In this document: piece after piece, positions 7,782-16,849 of the stretch
How the letters are laid out: each line of letters starts with the position of its first letter
How positions within the stretch are numbered: the first letter of the stretch is position 1
DNA from: an uncultured Alphaproteobacteria bacterium
GTDB lineage: Bacteria; Pseudomonadota; Alphaproteobacteria; GCA-2731375
Length of the DNA stretch: 64,000 nucleotides
Assembly (NCBI GenBank): GCA_951812805.1
Contig: CATOSZ010000001.1
Location: 744,001 to 808,000, forward strand
Direction: 5' to 3'
The notes under the pieces: model-generated
Seen by the model: the letters and a program-made list of their open reading frames with translations, nothing else
Databases searched by the model: none
What the model was told of the DNA's origin: nothing
Translations under genes and position numbers: made by a program

Positions 7782-8309
7782 TCAGAGCATCTGCCCCTGC
7801 CAGGGGGGCACGGGGATTTCCTCCATTCCTTTGATTCTAAACTCCCTTCCAACGAAAGCAAGCAGATCCTCGTACGTCGGAGGATCCGGATCGATTGGAA
7901 CCGCGATACGCAAGTTTCCCTTTCGTACCTGCGACTGAGAATGGTTCCAATTCAGGTCGAAGCGATGGTGATGCGAACCAGTGATCTGGGTAAAGCGGAA
8001 CTCCAGCGGTCCAATGTTCTTGTTGCTATGCGCTGCCAGCGGCCTCCATTCGATACGGCAGAAAGGGCCACCGCGCGTTGGCCGGCCCGCTGGGTGATAC
8101 TCCATCTGACAAACCACCGATTGATTCTCCAGGCCCGTTATCGCTGTCATCATCAACCTGAATCCTTGATGCATAACACCATCGATCTCTAATGGAGCGA
8201 CAAATCGGACAAAGCGGGCATCCCGCTCACGCCAATCTGTCGTGACGACAACGACCTTTTCCGCCGAATGAAGTTCTGGTAACTCAACTGGCATACATCT
8301 AAGTAGCAT
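7782..8309 (-). CDS. uncharacterised protein, partner of the downstream gene (175 aa)
   Basis: No family recognised. The N-terminal half is beta-rich (KVVVVTTDWRERDARFVRFV and following); the middle has paired motifs PTRGGPFCRIEWRPL and GSHHHRFDLNWNHSQSQ, rich in His, Asn and Trp, which could bind metal or nucleic acid; the C-terminus (YEDLLAFVGREFRI) is helical. No signal peptide or membrane span, so cytoplasmic. A GGAG lies just before the ATG. It ends 7 bases before the DUF1828-like gene and shares its low GC, suggesting an imported two-gene module. Confidence 0.55.
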   Translation of the reverse strand: MLLRCMPVELPELHSAEKVVVVTTDWRERDARFVRFVAPLEIDGVMHQGFRLMMTAITGLENQSVVCQMEYHPAGRPTRGGPFCRIEWRPLAAHSNKNIGPLEFRFTQITGSHHHRFDLNWNHSQSQVRKGNLRIAVPIDPDPPTYEDLLAFVGREFRIKGMEEIPVPPWQGQML

Positions 8310-8588
8310 ACAACTCCATGCTGATGCGAATCGATTGGAAGCTTAAATTAGGGTCGCCAACTATCATCGAAAGCCGGCGCCCAGGACCACGGTGGAACGC
8401 ACCGCGGCCCCGAGCGCCGCGGCCGTGTCGATGGTGAAGGCCGGAGGTTCGAAAACCGCTCAGAGACAGCCGCGACGGCCTTTGGGCCGAAACCTTGGAC
8501 ATACGCCGCCGCCCCCCGGCCAGAGGGCACGGGACATGTTTGCAGTCACGCCGGACCGCCTCATCGCAACATCATGCCCGCCACCCCC
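8310..8588. other. intergenic stretch without recognisable gene
   Basis: Roughly 280 bases between the AT-rich two-gene unit and the carboxypeptidase gene. Composition changes to GC-rich near 8385, which may mark the edge of the transferred segment. Short open frames here have no recognisable similarity. No convincing terminator or promoter was seen. Confidence 0.4.
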
Positions 8589-9806
8589 TCACCGCCAGGT
8601 AGCGCGGGCGTTGTTCAGGCGTTTGGAATCGAGGCGGCGGCAGTAGACGCCCGCTGCCCGCAATTGGCGGCAGGAGGCGAGCGAGGCTTCGGCGTCGAGC
8701 GCGACCAGCAGGGCGCGGTAGTGGGTGACGCCGCCCCGCGCGCGGGCGACGACGGCCGGGCGGCCCTTGGCCGCGAGCTTGCCGAGCGTCGCCTTGCGGG
8801 TGGCGATTTCCGATACGGCGCGCGAGCGGCTGGTGTAGGAGCCGAGCACCAGGCCCCAGCCCGGAAACGGCCCGGCCTCCAGCACCGGCTTGGTGCGCCT
8901 GGCCGAATGCGCGCATTTCGTCGGTGAGAGGATGTGCGGCGGCGCCACGCCGGCGAGCGGTGGGCGTCCCGCCGCCACCTTGCCGAGGTCGCGCCGCGGC
9001 ACTTTCGGCGCGGCAAAGGCGGCGTCGACCATTTTGCGGGCCCGGGCGGCACGGGCGCCGCGCGAAGCGGCGCCCAGCACCACGGCGACGATGCGTCGTT
9101 TCTCCCGCGTCGCCGAGGCGACCAGGTTGTAGCCGGCACCGCAGGTGAAACCGGTCTTGAAGCCGTCCGCGCCGCGGTAGCTGGTCAACCAGCCGTTCAC
9201 CGTGCCGAAGCGCCGCTTGCCATGGCGCGCGCTGGTCCGCGAGAACAGGCCGAGGTGGCCGGAGAAGTCGCGCAGCAGCGCCCGGGTCAGGATCGCCATG
9301 TCATAGGCCGTGGTCACCTGGTCGCGGTCCGGCAGCCCGGTCGCGTTGACGAAGCGGGTCGCCCGCATGGCGAGCTTGCGGGCCGTCGCCGTCATCTTCA
9401 GGGCGAAGGCGTGCTCGTCGCCCGAGACCGCCTCGGCCAGGACCACGGCGGCATCGTTGGCCGAGCGTAGGATGATCGCGTCGAGCGCCGCCCGCACGGT
9501 GATCGTCCGCCCGGCCCGCAGCCCCAGCTTGACCGGCGACTGGCCGGCCGCGGCGCGGGAAATGGTGAGCTTCTGCGACCAGGTCAGGCGGCCGTCGCGG
9601 ATCGCCTGCAGGACCAGATAGGTCGTCATCAACTTGGTGAGGGAGGCCGGATAGCGCGGCGCAAAGGCATCGTCGGCCTGCAGGATCCGGCCGCTCGTAG
9701 CCTCGAAGGCGAGGCTCGCGGGCTTGGCCCGGGCGGTGACGGTGGCGGTGGTTGTGGCGACGACGCAGAGCAGGGCGATGGCCGCAAACGCCGTCCCGTA
9801 CCGCAT
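8589..9806 (-). CDS. D-alanyl-D-alanine carboxypeptidase with C-terminal SPOR-like domain (405 aa)
   Basis: Class A low-molecular-mass penicillin-binding protein that trims the terminal D-Ala of peptidoglycan stem peptides in the periplasm. A signal peptide covers residues 1-27. The three serine-transferase motifs are present: SLTK (Ser55, Lys58), SAN (115-117) and KTG (217-219). The last 80 residues (GWGLVLGSYTSRSRAVSEIA and onward) look like a SPOR domain, which binds denuded glycan at division sites. The start at 9806 has GGGGAGGGG upstream and gives the signal peptide; the longer frame to 10139 runs under the divergent neighbour and was rejected. Confidence 0.93.
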   Translation of the reverse strand: MRYGTAFAAIALLCVVATTTATVTARAKPASLAFEATSGRILQADDAFAPRYPASLTKLMTTYLVLQAIRDGRLTWSQKLTISRAAAGQSPVKLGLRAGRTITVRAALDAIILRSANDAAVVLAEAVSGDEHAFALKMTATARKLAMRATRFVNATGLPDRDQVTTAYDMAILTRALLRDFSGHLGLFSRTSARHGKRRFGTVNGWLTSYRGADGFKTGFTCGAGYNLVASATREKRRIVAVVLGAASRGARAARARKMVDAAFAAPKVPRRDLGKVAAGRPPLAGVAPPHILSPTKCAHSARRTKPVLEAGPFPGWGLVLGSYTSRSRAVSEIATRKATLGKLAAKGRPAVVARARGGVTHYRALLVALDAEASLASCRQLRAAGVYCRRLDSKRLNNARATWR

Positions 9807-9993
9807 GCCCGCACCCCTCCCCCTCGCTTTTCGCCCGGAATGGTAAGCCCGGGACCCACTCCATATTGGGTGCCGCCTGGGTATTACGAGTGATCGCCGA
9901 CACGCTTCGCGAAATCGTGCGCCGCGCGGCGCCATTGACACAAGCCGCGGCGTTTGCCGCAATGGGGCCTCCGGCAGCGGAGAGAACGTCGCG

Positions 9994-11163
9994 ATGCAGC
10001 AAATGGCCCGGCCAGACCCGCTCGCCCACGCCCGGGCCCTGGCGCCCGAGATCCGGGCGGCGGCGGACGAAATCGAACAGACCCAGGATTTCCCCGAACC
10101 CCTGGCGAGCCGCCTGCACGAGACGCGCCTCACCCGCATGCTGCTGCCGCGCGACTATGGCGGGGACGAGGTGGATCCCGGCGACTATATGACGGCGCTG
10201 GAGGAGATCGCGCGGGCCGACGGCTCCGTCGCCTGGAACCTGTTCGTCGCCAACAGCGCGACGCTGATCGCCGCCTATCTGCCGGCTGATTCAGCGCACG
10301 CGATCTACGACGACCCCCGCGCCGGCATCGCCTGGGGCCCGCCCAACCGGCACCGCCTGCGGGCCTGCGAGGGCGGCTATATGGTGACCGGGCGCTGGGA
10401 TTTCGCCAGCGGCAGCCGACAGGCCACCTGGATGGGCGCGCATGCCCTGGTACGCGAGACGGACGGCGGCATCCGGCTGAACGCGGCGGGCGAGCCGCAC
10501 GTCCGCACCGTGCTGTTCCGCAAGTCCGAGGCCCGGATGCTCGACCAGTGGAACCCGATCGGCCTGCGCGGTACCTGCTCGGATTCCTACGAGGTGGACG
10601 AGGTCTTCGTGCCGGAAGCCTTCTCCAGCACGCGGGAGGATCCGGCCCTGCGGCTGATCGCCGGGCCGCTCTATGCCATTCCGCAGCAGTCACTCTATGC
10701 GGTGGGCGTCGCCGGTGTGGCGCTCGGCCTGGCGGGCGCGATGCACACGGCGTTCGCCGAGCTCGCCCAGGACAAGACGCCGCGCGGCCTCGCGCGCCTC
10801 GCCGACGACGACGGCGTGCTCGACGGCTTCGCCCGGATGGAGGCCAAGCTGGCCGCATCGCGGGCCTACATGCTGGCGACCTCGGCCGAGATCATGGACG
10901 AGGCGGACGAGTGGGCGCCGATCGACATGAAACAGCGCGCCCGCCTGCGCCTCGCCACCACGGCGGCGATCCATCAATCGATCGAGGTCGCCGACTGGGT
11001 CTACAAGGCGGCGGGCGTCGACGCCATCTTCCCCGGCGGCCCCTTCCAGCGCCGCTTCCGCGACATCCACACGCTGAGCCAGCAGGTGCAGTCGCGCGAT
11101 TCCCACTACCGCACCATCGCCCGCATCATGCTGGATAGCGATCCGCCGAAGGCGTTCTACTAG
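9994..11163 (+). CDS. acyl-CoA dehydrogenase-fold flavin monooxygenase (389 aa)
   Basis: Belongs to the acyl-CoA dehydrogenase superfamily but resembles group D flavin monooxygenases (HsaA and pigment hydroxylase type): LPRDYGGDEVDPGDYMTALE, ADGSVAWNLFVANS, the GRWDFASGS flavin-pocket segment, DQWNPIGLRGTCSDSYEV, and a C-terminal four-helix domain with GGPFQRRFRDIHTLSQQ. Such enzymes use reduced flavin from a partner reductase to hydroxylate aromatic or steroid compounds. No reductase lies next to it. ATG 9994 is about 10 bases after GGAGAG; ATG 10003 is an alternative. Divergent from the carboxypeptidase gene. Confidence 0.82.
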   Translation: MQQMARPDPLAHARALAPEIRAAADEIEQTQDFPEPLASRLHETRLTRMLLPRDYGGDEVDPGDYMTALEEIARADGSVAWNLFVANSATLIAAYLPADSAHAIYDDPRAGIAWGPPNRHRLRACEGGYMVTGRWDFASGSRQATWMGAHALVRETDGGIRLNAAGEPHVRTVLFRKSEARMLDQWNPIGLRGTCSDSYEVDEVFVPEAFSSTREDPALRLIAGPLYAIPQQSLYAVGVAGVALGLAGAMHTAFAELAQDKTPRGLARLADDDGVLDGFARMEAKLAASRAYMLATSAEIMDEADEWAPIDMKQRARLRLATTAAIHQSIEVADWVYKAAGVDAIFPGGPFQRRFRDIHTLSQQVQSRDSHYRTIARIMLDSDPPKAFY

Positions 11164-11181
11164 AGCGCGGCCCGCCCCCGC

Positions 11182-12353
11182 TCAGCGCAGCGCGTCGAGC
11201 ACGACGTAGACGGCGCCGGCGAGCGACGCGGTCGCCGGCACGGTGATCAACCAGGCCGCGATGATGGTGAGGAAATGGTTCCGCCGGACGAGCTTGCGCC
11301 GGCGCAGATCCTCGGGCGCGGGGGCGCTGCCCTCGGCCGTCCGGCGCGGGCCGCCCTGGGCGACGATGCGGCGGCGTTTCTTGCTGTGCCTGGTGTAATA
11401 CTCCCGGAAGAAGCCGACGCCGAACACCGCGCCGACCGCGATGTGGGTGGAGCTCACCGGCAGGCCGAGCCAGGAGGCGATGATCACCGTGATCGCCGCC
11501 GACAGGGCGACGCAATAGGCCCGCATCGGGTTCATCTTGGTGATCTGGTCGCCGACCATCCGGATCAGCTTGGGCCCATAGAGAAACAGGCCGAGGCTGA
11601 TGCCGAAGGCGCCGATCATCATGATCCAGAGCGGGATCTCGACCTTGCCGGCGACGGCGCCGTGCTCGACGCCGTGCAGGATGGCGGCCAACGGGGCGAT
11701 CGCGTTGGCGACGTCGTTGGCGCCGTGCGCGAAGGACAGCAGGGCGGCGGAGCAGATCAGGGGAATGCGAAACAACTCCCGGAGCGAGCGGTTGCGGTTC
11801 TCCATGCCTTCCGATTGTCGCCGGATCAGCGGTCGCATTACCGACCAGGTCGCCACGAAACAGACCACACCGATCGCCAGCAAGGTCGGCTGGCCGGGTT
11901 GCCAGATCCGCTTCAGCCCCTTGACCGAGAGGTAATAGGCGAAGGCCCCCGCCATGATCGCCACCAGCAAGGGCACCCAGATGCGGGCCTGGGCGATCTT
12001 GTCGTCCTGGTAGATCAGCTTGATCTTGATCAGGGCGAGGAAGAGCGCGGCGATGACACCCCCCAACAGCGGCGAGATCACCCAACTCGCGGCGATCGCC
12101 CCCATGGTCGGCCAGTTGACCAGTTGGAAGCCGGCGGCCGCGATGCCCGCGCCCATCACGCCGCCGACCACCGCGTGGGTGGTCGAGACCGGCGCGCCGA
12201 CGAAGGTCGCGAGATTGACCCAGAGCGCCGCGGCGACGAGGGCGGCGGTCATCGCCCAGACGAAGGTGGCGCTGTCGGCGACCTGGGCTGGATCGATGAT
12301 CCCCTTCGACACCGTCGCCACGACATCGCCGCCCGCGATCAACGCCCCGGCGC
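11182..12353 (-). pseudogene. inorganic phosphate transporter (PiT family), 5' end removed by IS21 copy A
   Basis: Membrane transporter with the PiT signature in its second half, SFAHGANDVANAIAPLAAIL, and AGALIAGGDVVATVSKGIID at its first remaining residues. In full-length family members about 100 residues, including the first GANDVAN repeat, precede that segment; here the sequence stops at the IS21 terminus at 12354. The IS end happens to supply in-frame GTG (12381) and ATG (12366) codons, so a fused 394-399 residue product could be translated, but it lacks the first half-motif and is likely inactive. Confidence 0.85.
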
Positions 12354-12469
12354 TGTGAATCGGCATGCAAAACTGACCCACTTTGGTGGGTTATGAGCGG
12401 TAAGAATTGACCCACCTGGAACGCTAGCATCCGCACGGAACAGTGCGGAGGAAAGAGCAGGTGGTATTG

Positions 12470-13969
12470 ATGGAAAGCGTATTGAAGATCCGACGTTGGA
12501 TATTACGGGAGGGTCGGAGTATCCGATCTGTATCTCGTCAGACTGGTTTGTCGCGGAACACGATTAAGAAGTATCTGAAGGACGGCGATCCACCGAGCTA
12601 TCAGCGGCGCGTTTCACCCGTCCGGCGTAAGCTTAGCGATGGCTTCGCCAGCCGGCTTCGGGCGCTCTTTGAGCAGGACCTGGGGCGCCCGCGCCGTGAG
12701 CGCCGGACGGCCAAGAAGCTTTATGAGCAGCTTGTGTCGGAAGGCTATAGCGGATCCTACTCGACGGTTCAGAGGTTTGTCCGCGACCTGAAGCGTTCTG
12801 GCGCCGGATCGGGGGATGCGTTCATTCCGTTGCACTTTACGGCAGGTGACGCGCTCCAGTTTGACTGGAGCACGGAATACGCTGTCCTGGGCGGTGTCGA
12901 GCAGAAGGTAAAGGTTGCCCACTTCCGCCTATGTCATAGCCGCAAGCCCTTTGTTGTTGCCTATCCCAGCGAATCTCAGGAGATGGTGCTGGACGCCTTT
13001 GCACGGGCGATGTCTTTCTATGGCGGCGTACCGCGCCGGGTGATCATCGACAACCCCAAGACGATGGTAACCTATGTTTCGCGCTCTAAGGACCGTGTGT
13101 TCCATCCGCGCTTTCTGGCGTTGATGAACCACTATGTGATGGAACCGGTTGCTTGCACACCCGCGGCGGGGTGGGAGAAGGGTCAGATTGAGAACCAGGT
13201 TGGGTTCCTGCGGGGACAGCTGTTTGCGCCCAAGCCCGCCTTTGACGATCTGGATGCGCTGAACGGCTGGTTGCGTCTGCGCTGCGAGGAATTGGCGAAT
13301 CGCGCCCACCCCGAACAATCGGATCGCAAGATCTCGGACGTGTTCGCAGACGAGTGCGCCGAACTGCGTCCCCTGGGCCGGGCTTTTGACGGCTATGTTG
13401 AGAAGGCCGCTCGTGTCCGCTCTACCTGTCTGGTCCAATATGCCACCAATCGCTATAGCGTCCCCTCCCGGTTCGCCGGGGAGCTTGTCTCTCTGCGCGC
13501 CTATGCGGACCGGATCGTGGTTGTGTCAGGGCAGAATGTGATTGCCGAGCACAAGCGCCGCTTTACCCGCAACGCCAGCTATTTCGAGCCCTGGCATTAC
13601 CTGCCCCTACTCGACCGCAAGCCCGGCGCGCTGAGAGATGGCGCGCCCTTTGTGGGTTGGCAATTGCCTGAGGCGATGCACCGGGTCAGGGCGCATTACA
13701 TGGCCGGCAAAGGCGGGGACCGGGAGTTTGTCGATCTGCTCCTGCTGGCCCAGGATCACGGGATCGAGGTGGTCGAGATAGCCTGTGAACTGGCCGTGGA
13801 GCAGAACACGCTGCGCCTTCCGGCCATCATCAATCTGATCAACCAACTGGTGGAGCCGGTCATCGCGCCATGGGGCGAGAGCCACGCCTATCCGCAACTG
13901 ACCTTGCGGCCCGAAGCGGACTGCAAGCGCTATGAGACGCTGTGCGTTGCCGGGGAGGCCGTCGCATGA
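12470..13969 (+). CDS. istA: IS21 transposase IstA, copy A (499 aa)
   Basis: DDE transposase of IS21. The N-terminal helix-turn-helix ([20 protein letters not shown]) binds the element ends; the catalytic core has Asp in LQFDWSTEY, Asp in RVIIDNPKT and Glu in [10 protein letters not shown]. Length is normal. A GTG at 12443 is an alternative start. The stop overlaps the istB start (ATGA), implying coupled translation. The predicted product is identical in copy B. Confidence 0.95.
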   Translation: MESVLKIRRWILREGRSIRSVSRQTGLSRNTIKKYLKDGDPPSYQRRVSPVRRKLSDGFASRLRALFEQDLGRPRRERRTAKKLYEQLVSEGYSGSYSTVQRFVRDLKRSGAGSGDAFIPLHFTAGDALQFDWSTEYAVLGGVEQKVKVAHFRLCHSRKPFVVAYPSESQEMVLDAFARAMSFYGGVPRRVIIDNPKTMVTYVSRSKDRVFHPRFLALMNHYVMEPVACTPAAGWEKGQIENQVGFLRGQLFAPKPAFDDLDALNGWLRLRCEELANRAHPEQSDRKISDVFADECAELRPLGRAFDGYVEKAARVRSTCLVQYATNRYSVPSRFAGELVSLRAYADRIVVVSGQNVIAEHKRRFTRNASYFEPWHYLPLLDRKPGALRDGAPFVGWQLPEAMHRVRAHYMAGKGGDREFVDLLLLAQDHGIEVVEIACELAVEQNTLRLPAIINLINQLVEPVIAPWGESHAYPQLTLRPEADCKRYETLCVAGEAVA

Positions 13970-14697
13970 AAGCTTTGATAGACCAACTGATCGCCCTGAG
14001 GCTGTATGGAATGGCGGCTTGCGCCGAAGCTTTGCTGGCCGCGCGCAAGCCGCCAAGTCTGACCACTGCGATAAAGCAACTGATCGACGCCGAGACTGTA
14101 GAGCGCCGGGTGCGCTCTATCCAGCACCAAATGCGGGCCTCGAAGTTCCCCCACCATAAGGACTTCGCCACTTTCGATTACGGCCTAGCCGCCGTCACCC
14201 AAGCGCAAATCGACCCCTTCTGCTCAGGGCAGTTCACCCAGGAGGCCCACAACCTCATTCTGGTGGGCGGAACCGGTACGGGCAAAACCCACATCGCCAT
14301 TGCTCTGGGGACGCTGTTGATCAATCAGGGAAAGAAGGTCCGTTTCTTCAACGCCGTCGATCTGATCAATGCGCTGATCAAGGAACAGGCCGAAGGCAAC
14401 GCCGGCAAGATCATCCGGCAACTGACGGCCATGGATTGCGTCATCATCGACGAACTGGGCTATATCCCATTCCCCAAATCCGGCGGTGCGCTCTTGTTCC
14501 ACCTGATCAGCAAACTCTATGAGAAGACCAGCGTCATCATCACCACCAATCTGGAGTTCGGGGAATGGGTCTCCGTCTTCGGAGATGCAAAAATGACAAC
14601 CGCGTTGCTGGATCGTGTAACGCATCACTGCGCAATCATCGAAACAGGCAACATGTCTTACCGCTTCGCACAAAGCAAACAGCGACGACAAAAGTAG
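13966..14697 (+). CDS. istB: IS21 helper ATPase IstB, copy A (243 aa)
   Basis: AAA+ ATPase that regulates target capture by IstA. Walker A is GGTGTGKTH and Walker B is DCVIIDELG; the N-terminal helical domain ([20 protein letters not shown]) contacts the transposase. ATG 13966 overlaps the istA stop. The antisense open frame 14224-14712 is a mirror of high-GC codons and is not a gene. Confidence 0.95.
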   Translation: MKALIDQLIALRLYGMAACAEALLAARKPPSLTTAIKQLIDAETVERRVRSIQHQMRASKFPHHKDFATFDYGLAAVTQAQIDPFCSGQFTQEAHNLILVGGTGTGKTHIAIALGTLLINQGKKVRFFNAVDLINALIKEQAEGNAGKIIRQLTAMDCVIIDELGYIPFPKSGGALLFHLISKLYEKTSVIITTNLEFGEWVSVFGDAKMTTALLDRVTHHCAIIETGNMSYRFAQSKQRRQK

Positions 14698-14710
14698 CCG
14701 CCCTGTAAGC

Positions 14711-14759
14711 AAAGCCCCAGGCTGATCCGCTATATGGAGCCAATCAGCCTGGGGGCTTT
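14711..14759 (+). terminator. strong hairpin after istB, copy A
   Basis: AAAGCCCCAGGCTGAT (14711-14726) pairs with its near-perfect complement at 14743-14759 across a 16-base loop, with one bulged G. It begins 14 bases after the istB stop. There is no long T run, but position and stem strength suggest a terminator or a block to read-through. Identical hairpins lie at 52983-53031 and 63089-63137. Confidence 0.65.
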
Positions 14760-14854
14760 CATCGCAAAGGCGGGCAAATCAAAACGGGTCCTGTACAGAT
14801 TGTTCTGCAAAAGGGGTTTCGTAGCTGGGGCACAAGTCCGGGCCGATGGGGTGG

Positions 14855-14983
14855 ATGAGCTGCCTCCGGCTGGTCCGGGCTCTCGCGATCGAAATCCATG
14901 AGGACTGGCTGGATGCCAACCGCTAGCTCAACATGATCCATCTCAAGGAGAGCAAAAGCGAACGCATCCAGAAAGCCGCCTGA
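14855..14983 (+). pseudogene. IS256-type transposase C-terminal relic inside IS21 copy A
   Basis: The frame reads SCLRLVRALAIEIHEDWLDA, an in-frame TAG, then LNMIHLKESKSERIQKAA and stop. This matches the last helix region of IS256-family transposases (the A-E-x-H-E-x-W-L-x-x-x-R-Y-L-x-M pattern), with the Tyr codon turned into TAG. The segments at about 14790-14815 and 15062-15092 are similar inverted sequences that may be ends of the lost element. The same relic occurs in copies B and C, so it predates IS21 spread here. Confidence 0.6.
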
Positions 14984-14992
14984 CGGCGGCTC

Positions 14993-15040
14993 GGCATGCC
15001 TGGCGCTCCGAGCAATCGAAATCTCCGCGCCAGGCATGCC
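14993..15040. repeat. perfect 14-bp inverted repeat in IS21 tail
   Basis: GGCATGCCTGGCGC at 14993-15006 and its exact complement at 15027-15040 flank a 20-base loop. Also at 53265-53312 and 62808-62855. Function unknown; it lies between the IS256 relic and the IS21 right end. Confidence 0.8.
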
Positions 15041-15152
15041 GGTGGCCCTCATCGGCAGCCATGACAAACTTGCAGAACAGTCTGGACACTACTTCAAAAG
15101 CTCATTGCCACTTCAAGAACCCCACCTGATCCCCACGTTCCGCCGCCGGCCC

Positions 15153-15259
15153 GGTTGTCCCGGTGGGCCCACAGGCCCCTCCCACGCGGCTTCGCTCCGC
15201 GTAACGCAAAGCGCTACACGAAGCCGCGCGGGGCCCTCCCGTGGACTACCGGGACAACC
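15153..15259. repeat. long imperfect palindrome in IS21 tail
   Basis: About 42 bases on each side (starting GGTTGTCCCGGT, ending ACCGGGACAACC) are imperfectly complementary and enclose a small loop that itself holds paired GCGGCTTCG and CGAAGCCGC segments. Found also at 53425-53531 and 62589-62695. It could fold into a cruciform or be the relic of another small element. Confidence 0.7.
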
Positions 15260-15331
15260 TCCGTCGAAGCAAGGGGGGGGGGGGTCAATTTTGCACGCCG
15301 ATAGGGGGTCAGAATTAAATGCTGATTGACA

Positions 15332-15806
15332 GGCCTGGCTAAAGAACGGCGAGTTGGATGTCGCCGTCATGCAGATATTCAGTGCCGATGTCCGCCCAGA
15401 CGACATTGTGTTGTTCGAAGACCGCTTACATTGGGTGAAGTCGCCCGACCTGGCGATAGACCCCACAGGCTCTTTGCCATTTCTGTCCTTCGACGCCAAT
15501 TGTTTCTACAAACAGTGGGCCTTCGGAGAGGGGCAAGCGCAAGGCCACCAGTTCCACAAGGTGCTCGAATGTCCCAGTGCGGCGGGTATCCAATCCGCTG
15601 TTCGCTCCGGACTGGGCGTCGCCATGCTGAACGGGCAGCACGTCACCGCCGATATGAAGGTGATCGACGACGTTTTTCCGCCGCCGCCGGATATCACCTA
15701 TATCGTACGCACGCGTGCCAAAAGGCCGGGGAGTGCCGTATCAGCACTGATCGGGGAAATCGCAGGGGAGGTGAAAAGCGCCATCCCGCTTCGCATTGCT
15801 GGATAA
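15332..15806 (+). pseudogene. LysR-type regulator, effector-binding domain only (5' part removed by IS21)
   Basis: The frame is open from the IS21 border and reads AWLKNGELDVAVMQIF and onward, the middle of a LysR substrate-binding domain, through AAGIQSAVRSGLGVAMLNGQ, the typical second lobe, to a stop at 15806. Only about 158 of roughly 300 residues remain and the DNA-binding helix-turn-helix is missing. The first possible start is TTG 15354. It probably once regulated the glutathione transferase gene 61 bases downstream. No function is expected now. Confidence 0.85.
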
Positions 15807-15867
15807 TCCTAGAGGGCCGCTTCTAGCTAAGGCTGAGAGACGGTCCACGACGAAACGAAAGGCAGGA

Positions 15868-16515
15868 ATGACTTACATTCTTTACGGGCACCGTCGCTCG
15901 GGATCCTTGACGGTGGAGATGGCGCTGGCCGAGACCGGCGCGGACTACAAGGTTCGAGAGGTGGACCTGGAGGCCGAAGCCCAGCGGGACCAGAGTTATG
16001 CTTCGGTCAATCCGCAGCGCAAGGTGCCCGCTCTCGTGACGCCTCTTGGGGAAACGCTCACGGAATCGGTGGCCATTCTTCTCACCCTCGACCAACGGCA
16101 CCCCGAAGCGGCGTTATTGCCGAAGGACAAGATGGAGAGGGCGCAAGCGCTTCGCTGGCTGCTGTTCGTTGCAACCGAAATCTATCCCATCGTCGAAATA
16201 AACGATTATCCGGAAAGGTTCTCGCCTGCGACGGCGTCTCCCGACGCCCTGCGCGACGTCGCCCGTTCGATCTGGCGGGAGCGCTGGTGCATCGTGGAAG
16301 GCGCGATCCTGGGCAACCCGTACCTGCTGCGCTCAGGGTTCTCTCTAACCGACCTCTACATCGCCGTCGTGAGTCGTTGGGCGCAACAAGACCAGTGGCG
16401 ATCAGAACACTTGCCCAAAGTCGAGAAGCTTACGGAAGCGGTGATGGCACGGCCTGCGACCGCGGACGTCTGGCGTCGTCATCGACCCGAGTTAACACCT
16501 AATCGCTTCAGCTGA
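15868..16515 (+). CDS. glutathione S-transferase family protein (215 aa)
   Basis: N-terminal thioredoxin-like domain starting TYILYGHRRSGSLTVEMALA with Ser as likely catalytic residue, the cis-Pro loop RKVPALVT (about 50-57) and the glutathione-binding TESVAILL, followed by a helical C domain with SGFSLTDLYIAVVSRW. AGGCAGGA directly precedes the chosen ATG; an upstream ATG at 15796 has no such site. Composition is somewhat AT-richer than neighbouring operons. It shows little similarity to the transferase at 6260 beyond the fold. Confidence 0.85.
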   Translation: MTYILYGHRRSGSLTVEMALAETGADYKVREVDLEAEAQRDQSYASVNPQRKVPALVTPLGETLTESVAILLTLDQRHPEAALLPKDKMERAQALRWLLFVATEIYPIVEINDYPERFSPATASPDALRDVARSIWRERWCIVEGAILGNPYLLRSGFSLTDLYIAVVSRWAQQDQWRSEHLPKVEKLTEAVMARPATADVWRRHRPELTPNRFS

Positions 16516-16849
16516 GCAATGTAGGCCGCGTATTAAATCAGATACATCAAATGTCTGTGTTTGGCTACAAGGACTCCATCGGCGCCCGCTAATGTTACGG
16601 CGAGTTCCGGGCGTGGTCCAGACACGGATGGGCGGAAAGCCGACATCGCGCTTCGACGTCTCGGCCGGCGGCCAGCTTCCCGTATACGAAGGTTTCTCGG
16701 AGACGACGAAAACGCTCGGCGAACAGCCCCAGCGCCGCCGGAGCCGTCCCCCGATGCACTATAACAATGCCGGCCGAAGTGCGGCGACGATGGCGCTGTG
16801 ATAGGCCTCGTCGTCGACCACCGACCGTCGCAACCGCGAGACGCCCCCC
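16516..16849. other. intergenic stretch, no gene recognised
   Basis: About 330 bases between the glutathione transferase and the sulfatase. Open frames on both strands are short or are extensions of shadow frames from the sulfatase gene, without family similarity. It should hold the sulfatase promoter, but no clear -35/-10 pair was identified. Confidence 0.4.

Larger units (their letters stand above)
12354..15331 (+). mobile_element. IS21-family element, copy A (2978 bp)
   Basis: Contains istA and istB with the usual ATGA overlap. The ends are TGTGAATCGGCATGC on the left and, inverted, TGTCAATCAGCATTT on the right, each followed by repeated TGACCC blocks as in IS21 multiple terminal repeats. 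The flanks (GGCGC left, GGCCT right) do not form a target duplication, and each flank is a different broken gene, so copy A marks a recombination junction. The 630-base tail after istB carries a terminator-like hairpin, an IS256 relic and other inverted repeats. It has a run of 12 G at 15273-15284, versus 9 in copies B and C. Confidence 0.95.

Noticed and set aside
9935..9963. TTGACA followed 17 bases later by CGCAAT, as a promoter for the monooxygenase gene
   Set aside because: The -10 match is poor and such chance matches are common; not listed as a feature.
8589..10139. Longer N-terminus for the D,D-carboxypeptidase
   Set aside because: It would bury the signal peptide and overlap the divergent monooxygenase; GGGGAGGGG supports 9806.
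14224..14712. 162-residue antisense frame in istB, seen in all IS21 copies
   Set aside because: Recurs only because istB recurs; no ribosome site or similarity.
14990..15260. Possible CRISPR or integron attC array in the IS21 tail
   Set aside because: These are inverted, not direct, repeats without spacers, and they are repeated only as part of the IS copies.
12354..15331. Target-site duplication for IS21 copy A
   Set aside because: Bases outside both ends were compared and do not match for 4 to 8 bases.
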